A DNA stretch of 64,000 bases, from contig JASJYH010000002.1 in assembly GCA_030123675.1 (NCBI GenBank), positions 1-64,000 on the forward strand, read 5' to 3'. This document shows, piece after piece, positions 44,854 to 53,892 of the stretch; the stretch's first letter is position 1, and every line of letters starts with the position of its first letter. This DNA is from Anaerolineae bacterium. Its GTDB lineage: Bacteria; Chloroflexota; Anaerolineae; Anaerolineales; Villigracilaceae. The translations under genes and the position numbers were made by a program. Under the pieces are notes generated by a model. That model saw only the letters and a list, made by a program, of their open reading frames with translations, searched no databases and was not told where the DNA came from.

Positions 44854-46674
44854 TCAATCCCACAAACCATCTACAACATCATCCAACTCCAAGGCCGCAA
44901 GCTTCTCTTTTTTTGGCCGGCCCGTCTCTGGATCCCAACTACGAGCAGTGTAGTAGGCACTAATCATTTCATCAAACGGAATCACATAGCCTGCTGAGCC
45001 GCCTTCTCCAAAGGGCTGCAATAGAGCTTTTGGTAATTTGTCATTGGCACTGGTTAGGCCTAAGCGGTTGTTGATGACCCGTTTCAGGTTCCAACCACGT
45101 TCTCCACAGCGCAGCATGGTTTCTAAATCCCAATCTAGGCCACAGGCGGAATTAATTAAATCCTTCAGCATTTCTGGGGAAACATTGGCGAAGATACATA
45201 CCACCAGCGAATTATAAAGTGTGCGCCAATCTTGATGGCGGGCTACGTTGGCAGCCTTTTCCTGCCCGGCGTGCCTCGCATAGAAGTTGATGCCCAACTG
45301 CTCAGAGGTGTGGCCCCAATCTACAGAAAAATAATCAGATTGGTTATGGCAGGCGCCACGTGGGCTGGTCGCATACACCAGGGCCATCCCCGAGACCCCG
45401 CGCGGATCGTGATACGCAACTTCCAAGCCATTGACCTGCACTGCTTGCGGCTCTTCCCCAAAGTAACGCCCCAAATATCTTGATCCACGCGCCAACAATG
45501 CACCAAACCCTTCGCGCTTGGCTGTTAAGTGAATCATCTGTTCAACAAGTTCAACTTGGCCCCATTCTAAGGCCGCCCCGTCGGTCTCTTTGGAGCTTAT
45601 TAGGCCCTTTTCAAATAGAGAAAATGCCAAACCAAGCGTGTTGCCCATACTTATCGTGTCCATGCCATAGCGGTCACATAATTCTCCCAATCGGGTAATT
45701 GCACTCAGGTCATCAATTAACAAGTTCGGACCAAATGACATAATCGTCTCATATTCGGGACCTTTACGCCGTTCGCCATCATCCAGAGTAACCACCCGTC
45801 CACAAGCGATCACGCAGGCATGGCAGGTGCTGGTCCCACTCAAAATGCTGTCTGTCATCTTTGCTCCGGAAACTTTGTCAACGGCTTCAAAACTTCCGCG
45901 GCTATAATATTTGCTTGGCATTGAACCCATATATTCAGAATAATTCGCTGCGCTGGCTGTCCCTAATTCATGCAACACTCTGGCTCCGTTGTCTTGCTTG
46001 AGTGCCCTATTTGAAGCGGAACGCAAGGGTGCAAAGACTTCAGGTCGTGCCAGTGGAATTGGACTTTTCTTGCCGTAGACAGCAATAGCTTTCAAATTTT
46101 TAGCGCCCATGACGGCCCCTAACCCAGTTCGGCCGGCTGTACGACCGTGGTCACAAAAAATTCCCGCAAAGACGACTCCGTTTTCTCCGGCCACTCCAAT
46201 ACACGCTACACGGGCTTTAATACCTCCAAGGTCCTCTTTGATTTGAATTTGGGTTTCGTAGGTATCTAAGCCCCATAAATGCGCAGCTTCCCGGACCTCT
46301 AACTTGCCCTCGTTAATCCAAAGGATTACCGGTTCCTTTGCCTTCCCGGTGATCCAAATCCCATCGTAGCCGGCAAAGCGTAATTCGGGGCCCCAAAATC
46401 CGCCAATGTGAGACTCGGCCCATAAAGCGGTAGCAGGCCCCTTTCCACAGATAACGAAGCGGCCGACCGTTGGTCCGGCAGTCCCGGTTAATGGTCCATT
46501 AATAAACAACAAGGGTGCCTGGGGAGACAGGGGATCTAATTCGGGAGTCAAGGTTTCGTACAATAAACGCGCAGCCAATGAGGCCCCACCAAGAAAATCG
46601 ACTTCCCATTTTTGAGGGATATGAAACTCTTCGGTTAGCCCGGTGGATAAATCTACTTTAAGAATTGGTTGCAT
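44854..46674 (-). CDS. aldehyde:ferredoxin oxidoreductase (tungstopterin) family
   Basis: This 606-residue AOR has the N-terminal domain (LGGASLAARLLYE, NGPLTGTAGPTVGRF), [4Fe-4S] ligands C284, C287 and C291 (CHACVIAC), the distal Cys in SLVVCIFAN, and the pterin-binding HDPRGVSGMALVYATSPRGACH. The family oxidises aldehydes to acids with ferredoxin, using tungsten or molybdenum in a bis-pterin site. It follows the SCP2 gene by 10 nt with no ribosome-binding site, so translation is probably coupled. No MoaD-like partner gene lies next to it. Confidence 0.88.
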   Translation of the reverse strand: MQPILKVDLSTGLTEEFHIPQKWEVDFLGGASLAARLLYETLTPELDPLSPQAPLLFINGPLTGTAGPTVGRFVICGKGPATALWAESHIGGFWGPELRFAGYDGIWITGKAKEPVILWINEGKLEVREAAHLWGLDTYETQIQIKEDLGGIKARVACIGVAGENGVVFAGIFCDHGRTAGRTGLGAVMGAKNLKAIAVYGKKSPIPLARPEVFAPLRSASNRALKQDNGARVLHELGTASAANYSEYMGSMPSKYYSRGSFEAVDKVSGAKMTDSILSGTSTCHACVIACGRVVTLDDGERRKGPEYETIMSFGPNLLIDDLSAITRLGELCDRYGMDTISMGNTLGLAFSLFEKGLISSKETDGAALEWGQVELVEQMIHLTAKREGFGALLARGSRYLGRYFGEEPQAVQVNGLEVAYHDPRGVSGMALVYATSPRGACHNQSDYFSVDWGHTSEQLGINFYARHAGQEKAANVARHQDWRTLYNSLVVCIFANVSPEMLKDLINSACGLDWDLETMLRCGERGWNLKRVINNRLGLTSANDKLPKALLQPFGEGGSAGYVIPFDEMISAYYTARSWDPETGRPKKEKLAALELDDVVDGLWD

Positions 46675-46684
46675 GAAGGGGAGA

Positions 46685-47095
46685 TTAAAGGATCACGTCG
46701 GTCACTTCTCGAGCACAACGCACAAAGTCCAGCACTGTCGGAACGTTTCTCATCATATAACCCAGATTGCCTCGAACCTTTAATTTATTGGTCATCATGG
46801 CGGTCATCGGATCAAGTTTGCCGGTCAATATGGCTGTAAAATGGTTGTAGTTAGAATGCAGTGTAAAAATAGGATCGGGGTATTTTTCAGGTTTGGGGTT
46901 ATAGTCCACCATGCGACAAGAGCCATGCCATAAATTTAAATAAAAAGTTATTTGCTTTTTTAGATTCCCCTCTGGTTCAATAATAATAAATATATCGCCC
47001 TCCCATTTCCTTGCGATATGGGCATATTTTTCATCTGCATTCAACTTGGATTCTAATCCGTTAAGCCATTCAGATGAGGGAAAGATAATACTCAT
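46685..47095 (-). CDS. SCP2 sterol-carrier-like protein
   Basis: This 136-residue protein has an SCP2 fold, with DIFIIIEPEG early and YNHFTAILTGKLDPMTAMMTNKLKVRGNLG late, the usual lipid-binding core. It may present a hydrophobic substrate such as a long-chain aldehyde to the AOR encoded 10 nt downstream; that link is inference from gene order. A GGAGG site precedes the ATG. Confidence 0.8.
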   Translation of the reverse strand: MSIIFPSSEWLNGLESKLNADEKYAHIARKWEGDIFIIIEPEGNLKKQITFYLNLWHGSCRMVDYNPKPEKYPDPIFTLHSNYNHFTAILTGKLDPMTAMMTNKLKVRGNLGYMMRNVPTVLDFVRCAREVTDVIL

Positions 47096-47292
47096 GCTAG
47101 CCTCCTGAAATAAAATATTTTCATTCCGATTTTACCATCCTGAATTTCGACAAGAGAAAGGATGCCAATTCTAACTCCATAATTTAAACATGTCTAACAA
47201 ATTTTGTATCTCTTGCAAATTATGAGGAAATGATGTAAAGTTATGTGAGAACAGAACGTATTTCCTAACCATACCTTTAAAGGAGGAGTAAT

Positions 47293-48108
47293 ATGCGTAA
47301 GTACAAACTGTTTGCCATCACTGTTCTATTGGTGGGCGCACTGGGATTAAGCGCCTGTGGTGCTGCCCCTGCCGAAGCGCCTGCCGCGGCTCCCTCGGAC
47401 CCAAATGACCTAGGTGGTCGCGAGGTAACGATCATGGTCGAAAACGAGTATCCACCCTTCAACAGCCTAGACCCGGATACAGACGAAGGTATAGGTTGGG
47501 ACTATGATGTTTGGCGTGAAATCTGCAATAGGTTGAATTGTGTGCCGGTATTCACTGAAGCTGCCTGGCCGCCTTTCGAAATGATGGCCGCTGGCGAGTT
47601 GGACGTAGCCGCCGATGGCATCACCCTCACTATGCCCCGTTCCTTGACCGTTGACTTTTCCGATCCCTACATCGAGTATGGCATGGTAATGATGATGCGC
47701 TCGGACAATCTCTATGACAGCAACGAAGATTTCGCTAATTCGGATGCTAGGATTGCCAGTCAAGCTGGAACCACCAATGAGGCTGCCGCGTTAGCCTTGG
47801 TAGGTGAGGATAGAGTCGATAATTACGGAGAATGGACTATAGCCGTTGAGGCCCTACTTACTGGAGACGCAGATGGTGTCGCCATTGATGATGTAGCCGC
47901 CGTTGCCTATATTCAAGAGCATCCCGATGAATTGGAGGCTGGCTTTAGTTTAACCGGTGGAGAATTCCTGGCTTTCGTGTACCCGCCCGGAAGCGATCTG
48001 ATCGGGCCGGTCAATGTCGCCCTTCAGGATATGTTAAATGACGGATCCATGGATGCAATTTGCCAGGAATGGTTGCTCCGCAATTGCTCACCAGATCCTG
48101 AAGAATAA
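47293..48108 (+). CDS. polar amino acid-type ABC transporter substrate-binding lipoprotein
   Basis: A 271-residue SBP_bac_3 protein with a lipoprotein signal (LLVGALGLSAC, Cys about 22), an Ala/Pro linker, then MVENEYPPFNSLD, GIGWDYDVWREIC, ELDVAADGITLTMPRSLTVDFSDPY and DGVAIDDVAAVAYI. It captures a polar amino acid or guanidino compound outside the membrane. AAAGGAGGAG precedes the ATG. A terminator separates it from the permease gene, so it is probably made in excess. Confidence 0.9.
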   Translation: MRKYKLFAITVLLVGALGLSACGAAPAEAPAAAPSDPNDLGGREVTIMVENEYPPFNSLDPDTDEGIGWDYDVWREICNRLNCVPVFTEAAWPPFEMMAAGELDVAADGITLTMPRSLTVDFSDPYIEYGMVMMMRSDNLYDSNEDFANSDARIASQAGTTNEAAALALVGEDRVDNYGEWTIAVEALLTGDADGVAIDDVAAVAYIQEHPDELEAGFSLTGGEFLAFVYPPGSDLIGPVNVALQDMLNDGSMDAICQEWLLRNCSPDPEE

Positions 48109-48123
48109 GAAAAAGTAAACGCG

Positions 48124-48143
48124 ACTACCGTCTAAGCGGTAGT
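48124..48143 (+). other. small hairpin between substrate-binding protein and terminator
   Basis: ACTACCG-TCTAAG-CGGTAGT is a perfect 7-bp inverted repeat starting 16 nt after the stop. It has no T-run and sits just before the terminator hairpin. It could stabilise the mRNA 3' end. Confidence 0.5.
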
Positions 48144-48158
48144 ACGAGTACAAATAGG

Positions 48159-48200
48159 GCGGCGAGTCACCTTACGGATGACTCGCCGCTTTATGTCTTT
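48159..48200 (+). terminator. rho-independent terminator between substrate-binding protein and permease genes
   Basis: GCGGCGAGTCA pairs perfectly with TGACTCGCCGC (11 bp) around a 9-base loop and is followed by TTTATGTCTTT. Partial read-through would give less permease and ATPase than binding protein. Confidence 0.87.
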
Positions 48201-48301
48201 CAATATTCAATTATTTTTCGTTTGTAATTAATTCATATATTTTGATCGGCCATAACAACATACTTTGTGGCCGAGCTCACTTGAATCAGAAGGAGGCTTA
48301 A

Positions 48302-49165
48302 TTGGCTATTAATCCTGATATTAGGCGGCAACGCCCTGGTCTGGCACCTTGGGTTGGAGACCTTTCGCGGTTTCCGTGGTGGATTCTGGTTGTACTTCTT
48401 ATTGGTATCGCGGTAACATACGCTATTATTGATAATCGCTTTTGGGGAGAAGCGTACGACTTTGTCAAGTTGGGAATAAAAATAACGGTCAAAGTAAGCC
48501 TGATATCGTTCACTGTTGCCCTGAGTTTGGGGTTGCTGGCCGGCCTAGGCGGCCTTTCCAGTAATATGATATACCGCAATTTCTCAATGTTGTATGTTCA
48601 AGTCATCCGTGGTATCCCTATCATTGTTCAACTATACTTCGTTGCCTTCGTTATCGCTCCTACAGTCGTATCGCAAATTAATAACTTAGGGGACTGGATG
48701 TTAGCTTCAGGCATTCTTGTCAATCTGGGATCTGGCCTGGCTAATCTCCATATCCGGGATGTACCTATGATAAATCGTGCTATCGCAAGTTTGGCGATTG
48801 CGTATGGCGCTTTCGAAGCGGAGGTTTTTCGAGCAGGTATTCAATCTATTGAGCGGGGACAAACAGAGGCAGCCCGCTCGTTGGGGATGAGCCATTTCCA
48901 ATCCATGCGTTACATCATTCTGCCGCAAGCGATCCGGGTAGTCATGCCACCGCTGGGAAACGATTTCATCTCGATATTGAAGGACTCGTCTCTGGTTTCT
49001 ATCCTGGCGGTCCGTGAATTAACTCATATGGGCCAGCTCCATCGAGCCCGTACCTTTCGCTCTTGGGAGGCCTTGGGCACTGTGGCAGTCCTATATTTGA
49101 TGCTAACACTCACGCTTGCGTTCCTAGTTAAGTCGATGGAGAGGAGATTGGCATTTGAAAAATAG
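48302..49165 (+). CDS. polar amino acid-type ABC transporter permease
   Basis: This 287-residue HisM/GlnP-like permease has about five to six transmembrane helices, [15 protein letters not shown] and the EAA loop [28 protein letters not shown]. It starts at TTG behind AAGGAGG. The gene overlaps the ATPase gene by 11 bp. It probably acts as a homodimer with the upstream binding protein. Confidence 0.9.
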   Translation: MAINPDIRRQRPGLAPWVGDLSRFPWWILVVLLIGIAVTYAIIDNRFWGEAYDFVKLGIKITVKVSLISFTVALSLGLLAGLGGLSSNMIYRNFSMLYVQVIRGIPIIVQLYFVAFVIAPTVVSQINNLGDWMLASGILVNLGSGLANLHIRDVPMINRAIASLAIAYGAFEAEVFRAGIQSIERGQTEAARSLGMSHFQSMRYIILPQAIRVVMPPLGNDFISILKDSSLVSILAVRELTHMGQLHRARTFRSWEALGTVAVLYLMLTLTLAFLVKSMERRLAFEK

Positions 49166-49916
49166 CAGCTCACTTTCCAATTCAGACGACATTATTATCC
49201 TTGACAATATTTCAAAAAGTTTCGGTGAGGTCAAAGCCATCATCGACGTCAGCATGAATGTAAAACGGGGAGAGGTGTGTTTCATCTTCGGGCCCAGCGG
49301 GGGTGGCAAGAGCACATTACTACGCTGCATCAATCATTTGGAGACTATCGACAGTGGAAAAATTGTAGTCGATGGCATTCACCTTACTGATTCTAAAACT
49401 GACATTAACCGTATTCGCTCAGAAGTTGGCATGGTCTTCCAGTTATTCAACCTTTTTCCTCATCTGAAAGTTCTTGAAAATATTACCTTGGCTCAGAAGG
49501 TAGTTCGCAAACGCAGTCGGAAAGAGGCCCTGGAAGTGGCACATACCTTGCTTAAAAGAGTTGGTATCCCTGAAAAAGCGGATGTGTTCCCAAATCAGCT
49601 ATCAGGTGGTCAAAAGCAGCGTGTGGCAATTGCTCGAGCCTTGGCTATGAATCCAAAAATCATGCTTTTCGATGAGCCAACCTCTGCGCTTGACCCAGAG
49701 ATGATCCAAGAAGTTCTTGAAGTCATGCTTGATCTGGCGAAAGAAGGCATGACCATGGTTGTTGTCTCGCACGAAATGGGTTTTGCAAAGGCTGCAGCTG
49801 ATCGAATGATCTTCTTGAGCGATGGAAAAATTGTCGAGACCGGGATAGGAAAAGAAATTTTTACCAATCCCAAAAAAGACAGGACCAAGGTATTCCTGAG
49901 TCAGGTTCTGAATTAA
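49155..49916 (+). CDS. polar amino acid-type ABC transporter ATPase (GlnQ-like)
   Basis: This 253-residue ATPase has Walker [11 protein letters not shown]-loop [12 protein letters not shown], signature LSGGQKQR, Walker [15 protein letters not shown] and the switch His in VVSHEMG. It is complete and powers the importer. The start is TTG, overlapping the permease. Confidence 0.92.
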   Translation: MKNSSSLSNSDDIIILDNISKSFGEVKAIIDVSMNVKRGEVCFIFGPSGGGKSTLLRCINHLETIDSGKIVVDGIHLTDSKTDINRIRSEVGMVFQLFNLFPHLKVLENITLAQKVVRKRSRKEALEVAHTLLKRVGIPEKADVFPNQLSGGQKQRVAIARALAMNPKIMLFDEPTSALDPEMIQEVLEVMLDLAKEGMTMVVVSHEMGFAKAAADRMIFLSDGKIVETGIGKEIFTNPKKDRTKVFLSQVLN

Positions 49917-49984
49917 ATAAGGTACCATCTAATATTTTAGATGGGTGTTAATATCAGCCACTCTCACCTGAACGAGGATTAATT

Positions 49985-50950
49985 ATGCCCAATCAAAAAT
50001 CAGGTAACAGTAAAATGCCTCAGTCTCTGACTGCGCCGCGATATACCGAGATCGCGACCTTTATGCGCACTCCGATCATAACCGATCCGAGTGACTATGA
50101 TCTTGCTATTGTAGGAATTCCATATGATGGAGCGGTTACCAATCGTCCAGGTGCGCGTCATGGACCCCGCGAACTGCGCAACTCATCCAGCTTAATGCGC
50201 ACCATCCATCATGTGACCAAAGTGAATCCCTATGAATTATGTCGCATCGGCGACGGGGGCGATGTGCGCTTCACTCGAATTTACGAGATAGAGCCCTCCC
50301 TTGAAGAGATCACACAACACATTTCACACTTTCATAATGCTGGTGTCGTGCCGCTCTCCGCTGGTGGCGATCACTCCATTACGTTGCCGATTATGCGCGC
50401 GATCGCCACTAATGGCCCTATCGGGTTGATTCACATTGATGCGCATACCGACACATGGGATGAATTTATGGGCTCCAAATACATGCATGGCACACCATTT
50501 CGCCGCGCCGTTGAGGAAAACTTATTAGACCCGAAACGAACAATTCAAATTGGCATCCGTGGTGCCCAGACTTCCTCAGAGGGTTGGGATTATTCTGAAA
50601 AAATCGGCATGCGCATGATGTTCATCGAGGAATTCAACCAGCTCGGTGTTGAGGCTGTTATCCGTGAGGCACGCCAAATTGTTGGTGATAGGCCGACATA
50701 CATCTCATTCGACATCGATAGCTTAGATCCCGTCTACGCACCAGGAACAGGAACTCCGGAGATTGGTGGACTAACAACCATCCAGGCCCAGGGCCTATTA
50801 CGCGGACTTCGTGGGCTGGACCTTATTGGAGCCGATGTGGTCGAGGTCTCACCACCCTTTGATCCGAGCGGGAATACCGCGCTGGTGGGAGCCACGATAA
50901 TGTTTGAGATATTGTGCCTGCTGGCAGAAACAATTTCAAAAAAAGGGTAG
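49985..50950 (+). CDS. ureohydrolase (agmatinase/SpeB-like)
   Basis: This 321-residue arginase-fold enzyme has all metal ligands: H130 (GGDHS), D152, H154 and D156 (HIDAHTDTWD), and DIDSLDP near 245. The family removes urea from agmatine, guanidinobutyrate, arginine or related compounds with a two-metal site. Its position 68 nt after the ABC importer suggests that the imported ligand is its substrate or a precursor. I cannot decide which guanidino compound from the sequence. Confidence 0.85.
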   Translation: MPNQKSGNSKMPQSLTAPRYTEIATFMRTPIITDPSDYDLAIVGIPYDGAVTNRPGARHGPRELRNSSSLMRTIHHVTKVNPYELCRIGDGGDVRFTRIYEIEPSLEEITQHISHFHNAGVVPLSAGGDHSITLPIMRAIATNGPIGLIHIDAHTDTWDEFMGSKYMHGTPFRRAVEENLLDPKRTIQIGIRGAQTSSEGWDYSEKIGMRMMFIEEFNQLGVEAVIREARQIVGDRPTYISFDIDSLDPVYAPGTGTPEIGGLTTIQAQGLLRGLRGLDLIGADVVEVSPPFDPSGNTALVGATIMFEILCLLAETISKKG

Positions 50951-51078
50951 GAGTTGTTGCCTCAAGCTGTTGACGAAATCTGCCAATAAAATAAACATAA
51001 TCTCGCCTTTCAAACCAGGGGATAATTTCCAACAGTAAGATATAATCAACCCGTTTGCATCAACGGACCCACCAATAA

Positions 51079-51771
51079 ATGGATAAAAATTCGATCTCCA
51101 AAAGTGGAGAATATTGGCAGGAGCATCTGCTTAGTTGGGAAGCCAGCGCATACTATAAAGATAATCCACGCAAAGCAAATCTTTGGGACAGCTTCTCGAC
51201 CCTGTTTCGCGGCGATGCTATGTACGTCCGCATGAACGCCGCGCTGGATTTGCTCAAACCATATATAAATGGGATGACCATTTTAGATGTTGGTTGTGCA
51301 TCTGGCCGGTTTCCATTCCAACTGTTGAATGCAGGCGCTGAAAAGATTTTCGGGATCGATATCTCACAGGAAGCCATCCAAATAGCAAATGCACAACGGA
51401 TAGAGGCGGGGGTGCAGGACAAGCTTGATTTTGCGGTAGCAGACGTTATTAACCCGGAAACCCCGCTTCCAAAATCGGACCTGGTAACCGCTCTCGGAGT
51501 AATTGAGTATTTCGACACGCAAGCCCTTTCCGCTTTTTTAGGCAACCTACAAACAGAATATTTCTTCCTAGATTTTCCAGACATATCCCGAAGAAAACAA
51601 TTCCCCACTTGGCAATTGCGGCAAGTGTACATCCGTGTAAATAAATTACCAGGAGTGTACCTCTATCGACCCGAAGAATTCAACAAATTGGCACAGCCCT
51701 TTGGGTTCAAAGAAATTTGGGTAGCAGAAAAAGATGGGTTCTTCTATATCACCAACCTGCTAAAAATATGA
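51079..51771 (+). CDS. class I SAM-dependent methyltransferase
   Basis: This 230-residue protein has the SAM loop ILDVGCASGRFPFQLL, an acidic residue after strand 2 (GIDISQE), and a C-terminal region reminiscent of glycan- or small-molecule-modifying methyltransferases. It overlaps the polysaccharide deacetylase by 4 bp (ATGA), so a cell-surface glycan role is plausible. TATAAT lies 32 nt upstream of the ATG. Confidence 0.78.
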   Translation: MDKNSISKSGEYWQEHLLSWEASAYYKDNPRKANLWDSFSTLFRGDAMYVRMNAALDLLKPYINGMTILDVGCASGRFPFQLLNAGAEKIFGIDISQEAIQIANAQRIEAGVQDKLDFAVADVINPETPLPKSDLVTALGVIEYFDTQALSAFLGNLQTEYFFLDFPDISRRKQFPTWQLRQVYIRVNKLPGVYLYRPEEFNKLAQPFGFKEIWVAEKDGFFYITNLLKI

Positions 51772-52619
51772 ACCGCAAACTGGTCTGCCTCACCCTAGAT
51801 ATGGAACCAGATTACGGCGATCCCGATAGACGTATACGATTGTTAGACAATCAGGAATATTTTGATCGATACACTGGCATTATTCAAAAATATAATGCAA
51901 AAGTAACAATGTTTACCGTCACTTCATTATTCGAGGGGTACGGAAAAAAATTTGAGCTTCTGAGTCAAACCATTCCACTTGAGTTTTCAGCCCATTCCCA
52001 CAGTCATGATCCAAATAATGCCGCTAGCCGCGATGAAATTGAGAAATCTATAAATTCCTTCCAACGGTATACAGGCCATGCCCCCATTGGCTATCGGGCA
52101 CCATTCGGCCAGATAGACAAAACCGGATTACAACATCTGTTAAATTTCGGATTCCGTTACGATGCCAGCATTTACACATCATTTCGCCCCGGGAAATTTG
52201 GTTATTCGAACATGACCAAACCCAATATCCCATTTCGGATCACTCAAGAGGACAAACAGTTAATTGAATTTCCATTCACAAGCCTTTCCGGCATTCGAAT
52301 TGTATTTGGGTTGAGCTATATAAAACTTCTAGGTTGGAAGCTCTTCTCAGCATTATGGAACATATTCGGGATACCAGATATTGTTCTAGCCTTATCGCAT
52401 CCGCATGATTTTTATTTTCACGAATTGGAAAAGTTTCATTCCCTAAGTGCGGAAAAAATTGCCCTTTCAAGAAATGCAAAGCATGCATTTACCTACTTTG
52501 AAAGAATGGTCCGCACACTAACAATGAAAGGTTATGAATTTGTTTTTGTAAGCGAAGCTTATGACTATGTGCAAAATATGGGGGGCTTAAGGGAAATCCC
52601 ATTAACCAATTGGAATTAA
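51768..52619 (+). CDS. polysaccharide deacetylase family protein
   Basis: This 283-residue NodB-fold protein shows LTLDMEPDYGDPD (catalytic and metal Asp), SAHSHSHD (metal His pair), YRAPFGQ and a late ALSHPHDFYFHE. There is no signal peptide, which fits members acting on lipid-linked sugars on the cytoplasmic side. I use ATG 51768, overlapping the methyltransferase stop; the track start is inside that gene. Confidence 0.82.
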   Translation: MNRKLVCLTLDMEPDYGDPDRRIRLLDNQEYFDRYTGIIQKYNAKVTMFTVTSLFEGYGKKFELLSQTIPLEFSAHSHSHDPNNAASRDEIEKSINSFQRYTGHAPIGYRAPFGQIDKTGLQHLLNFGFRYDASIYTSFRPGKFGYSNMTKPNIPFRITQEDKQLIEFPFTSLSGIRIVFGLSYIKLLGWKLFSALWNIFGIPDIVLALSHPHDFYFHELEKFHSLSAEKIALSRNAKHAFTYFERMVRTLTMKGYEFVFVSEAYDYVQNMGGLREIPLTNWN

Positions 52620-52620
52620 C

Positions 52621-52644
52621 AAAAACCCCCGTCTTACGACGGGG
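52621..52644 (-). terminator. terminator of the tRNA-Leu gene
   Basis: On the minus strand CCCCGTC-GTAA-GACGGGG is followed by GTTTTTG. It starts 3 nt after the tRNA 3' end. The hairpin could also serve the convergent deacetylase gene, but there the T-run is missing. Confidence 0.8.
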
Positions 52645-52647
52645 ATG

Positions 52648-52729
52648 TGCGCTGGAGAGGACTTGAACCTCCACGCCTTGCGGCACATGGCCCTCAACCA
52701 TGCCTGTCTGCCAATTCCAGCACCAGCGC
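52648..52729 (-). tRNA. tRNA-Leu (anticodon GAG)
   Basis: The minus strand folds as a class II tRNA: acceptor GCGCTGG/CCAGCGC with discriminator A, anticodon stem CATGG/CCATG around TTGAGGG (anticodon GAG), a long variable arm (TGCCGCAAGGCGT) and T-arm GGAGGTTCAAGTCCTCT. CCA is not encoded. It reads CUU/CUC leucine codons. Confidence 0.95.
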
Positions 52730-52742
52730 AAGCAGGATAGGT

Positions 52743-52770
52743 ATTATAATCTCCCTGCTTCGATTGTCAA
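52743..52770 (-). promoter_or_regulatory. consensus promoter of tRNA-Leu
   Basis: On the minus strand TTGACA and TATAAT, both perfect consensus, are 16 bp apart and end 14 nt before the tRNA 5' end. This shows the organism uses standard sigma-70 boxes, against which the -10-only genes in the window stand out. Confidence 0.8.
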
Positions 52771-52846
52771 GCAACCCTCACGCTTACAGGGCATGCGGAA
52801 TATAGATAAGAAATATAGATATAATAAGGGATTTAAAGGAGAATTG

Positions 52847-53863
52847 ATGGCCTGCATTGTACTAGACGCAATGGGTAGTGATAATTATCCCCACCCAGAT
52901 GTGGAGGGGGCTATCCTAGCCGCCCAAAAATATGATGTCGAAATTATATTGGTAGGGGACGAAGCAATACTTAAGCCCCTACTGACCACTGTCGACACAG
53001 AAGCGCTTTCTATCAGCATAGTCCATGCTCCCAATATGTTAACAGCCAACGACAAAGGCATGAACTTGGTACTAAAAGCCCGCCGGCCCAACTCTCAGAA
53101 CTCGATAGCCGTCGGTATCGACCTTGTAAAAAATGGTAAAGCCGATGCTTTTGTAACAGTTGGCAACACCGGAGCGGCGATGGTGACCGCATATTTTCGT
53201 TTGGGAACAATACCAGGAGTAGATCTACCGGCCCTTGCACCAATAATCCCCACAGCCACAGGTTCTTGTGTAATTTTAGATGTCGGTGCCAATACCGATG
53301 TGAAGCCAAAAAATTTATTACAGTTTGGCATTATGGGAAGCATTTATTCAGAAAAGGTGTGCGGTGTCAAAAATCCCAAGATCGGCCTGATATCAAATGG
53401 TGAAGAAGAAGGCAAAGGCAATCAACTGGTAAGGGATGCCAGCCTGCTTTTTAAAGATTCTAATTTGAATTACTTCGGTAACATTGAAGGGAAAGAATTA
53501 GCCGGCGGATCAGTAGATGTGGCAGTCACTGATGGGTTTGTTGGAAACGTCATCCTTAAAATTTATGAGGCGGTTGCGAAACTGATTTTAGAAACGATCA
53601 CTAAGGCCATCAAAAGCGGTGGACTCGTGGCTATGCTTGGTGGTTTGTTGGCCAGACCTGCACTGAGAAAAGTAAAAGTCCTGCTTAATCCCAGCGAGTA
53701 TGGTGCCGCGCCCTTGCTTGGCGCAAACGGATTGGTTTTTATCGGACACGGTCGCTCAGATGCGAACGCAATAACAAATGCAATCCGGGTCGCCAAAGAA
53801 GCTATTGAGTCGGATGTTATCGGATCCATAAAGGTCGCAATAGAAGAAAATCTGAAAACATAA
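52847..53863 (+). CDS. plsX: phosphate acyltransferase PlsX
   Basis: PlsX makes acyl-phosphate from acyl-ACP for phospholipid synthesis. The 338-residue protein has the hallmark start IVLDAMGSDNYP, GNTGAAM, LDVGANTD, GLISNGEEEGKGN, VAVTDGFVGN and YGAAPLLGANGLVFIGHG. The start is ATG 52847 behind AAAGGAG; the track ORF runs back through the tRNA in error. TATAAT lies near 52820. Confidence 0.95.
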   Translation: MACIVLDAMGSDNYPHPDVEGAILAAQKYDVEIILVGDEAILKPLLTTVDTEALSISIVHAPNMLTANDKGMNLVLKARRPNSQNSIAVGIDLVKNGKADAFVTVGNTGAAMVTAYFRLGTIPGVDLPALAPIIPTATGSCVILDVGANTDVKPKNLLQFGIMGSIYSEKVCGVKNPKIGLISNGEEEGKGNQLVRDASLLFKDSNLNYFGNIEGKELAGGSVDVAVTDGFVGNVILKIYEAVAKLILETITKAIKSGGLVAMLGGLLARPALRKVKVLLNPSEYGAAPLLGANGLVFIGHGRSDANAITNAIRVAKEAIESDVIGSIKVAIEENLKT

Positions 53864-53892
53864 CCGGGAAAAACTCTCGAAAGAAGATAAAA

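Noticed and set aside
52700-52846. N-terminal extension of the plsX ORF
   Set aside because: It runs antisense through the tRNA-Leu gene; a good ribosome-binding site and the conserved IVLDAMGSD start place the true start at 52847.
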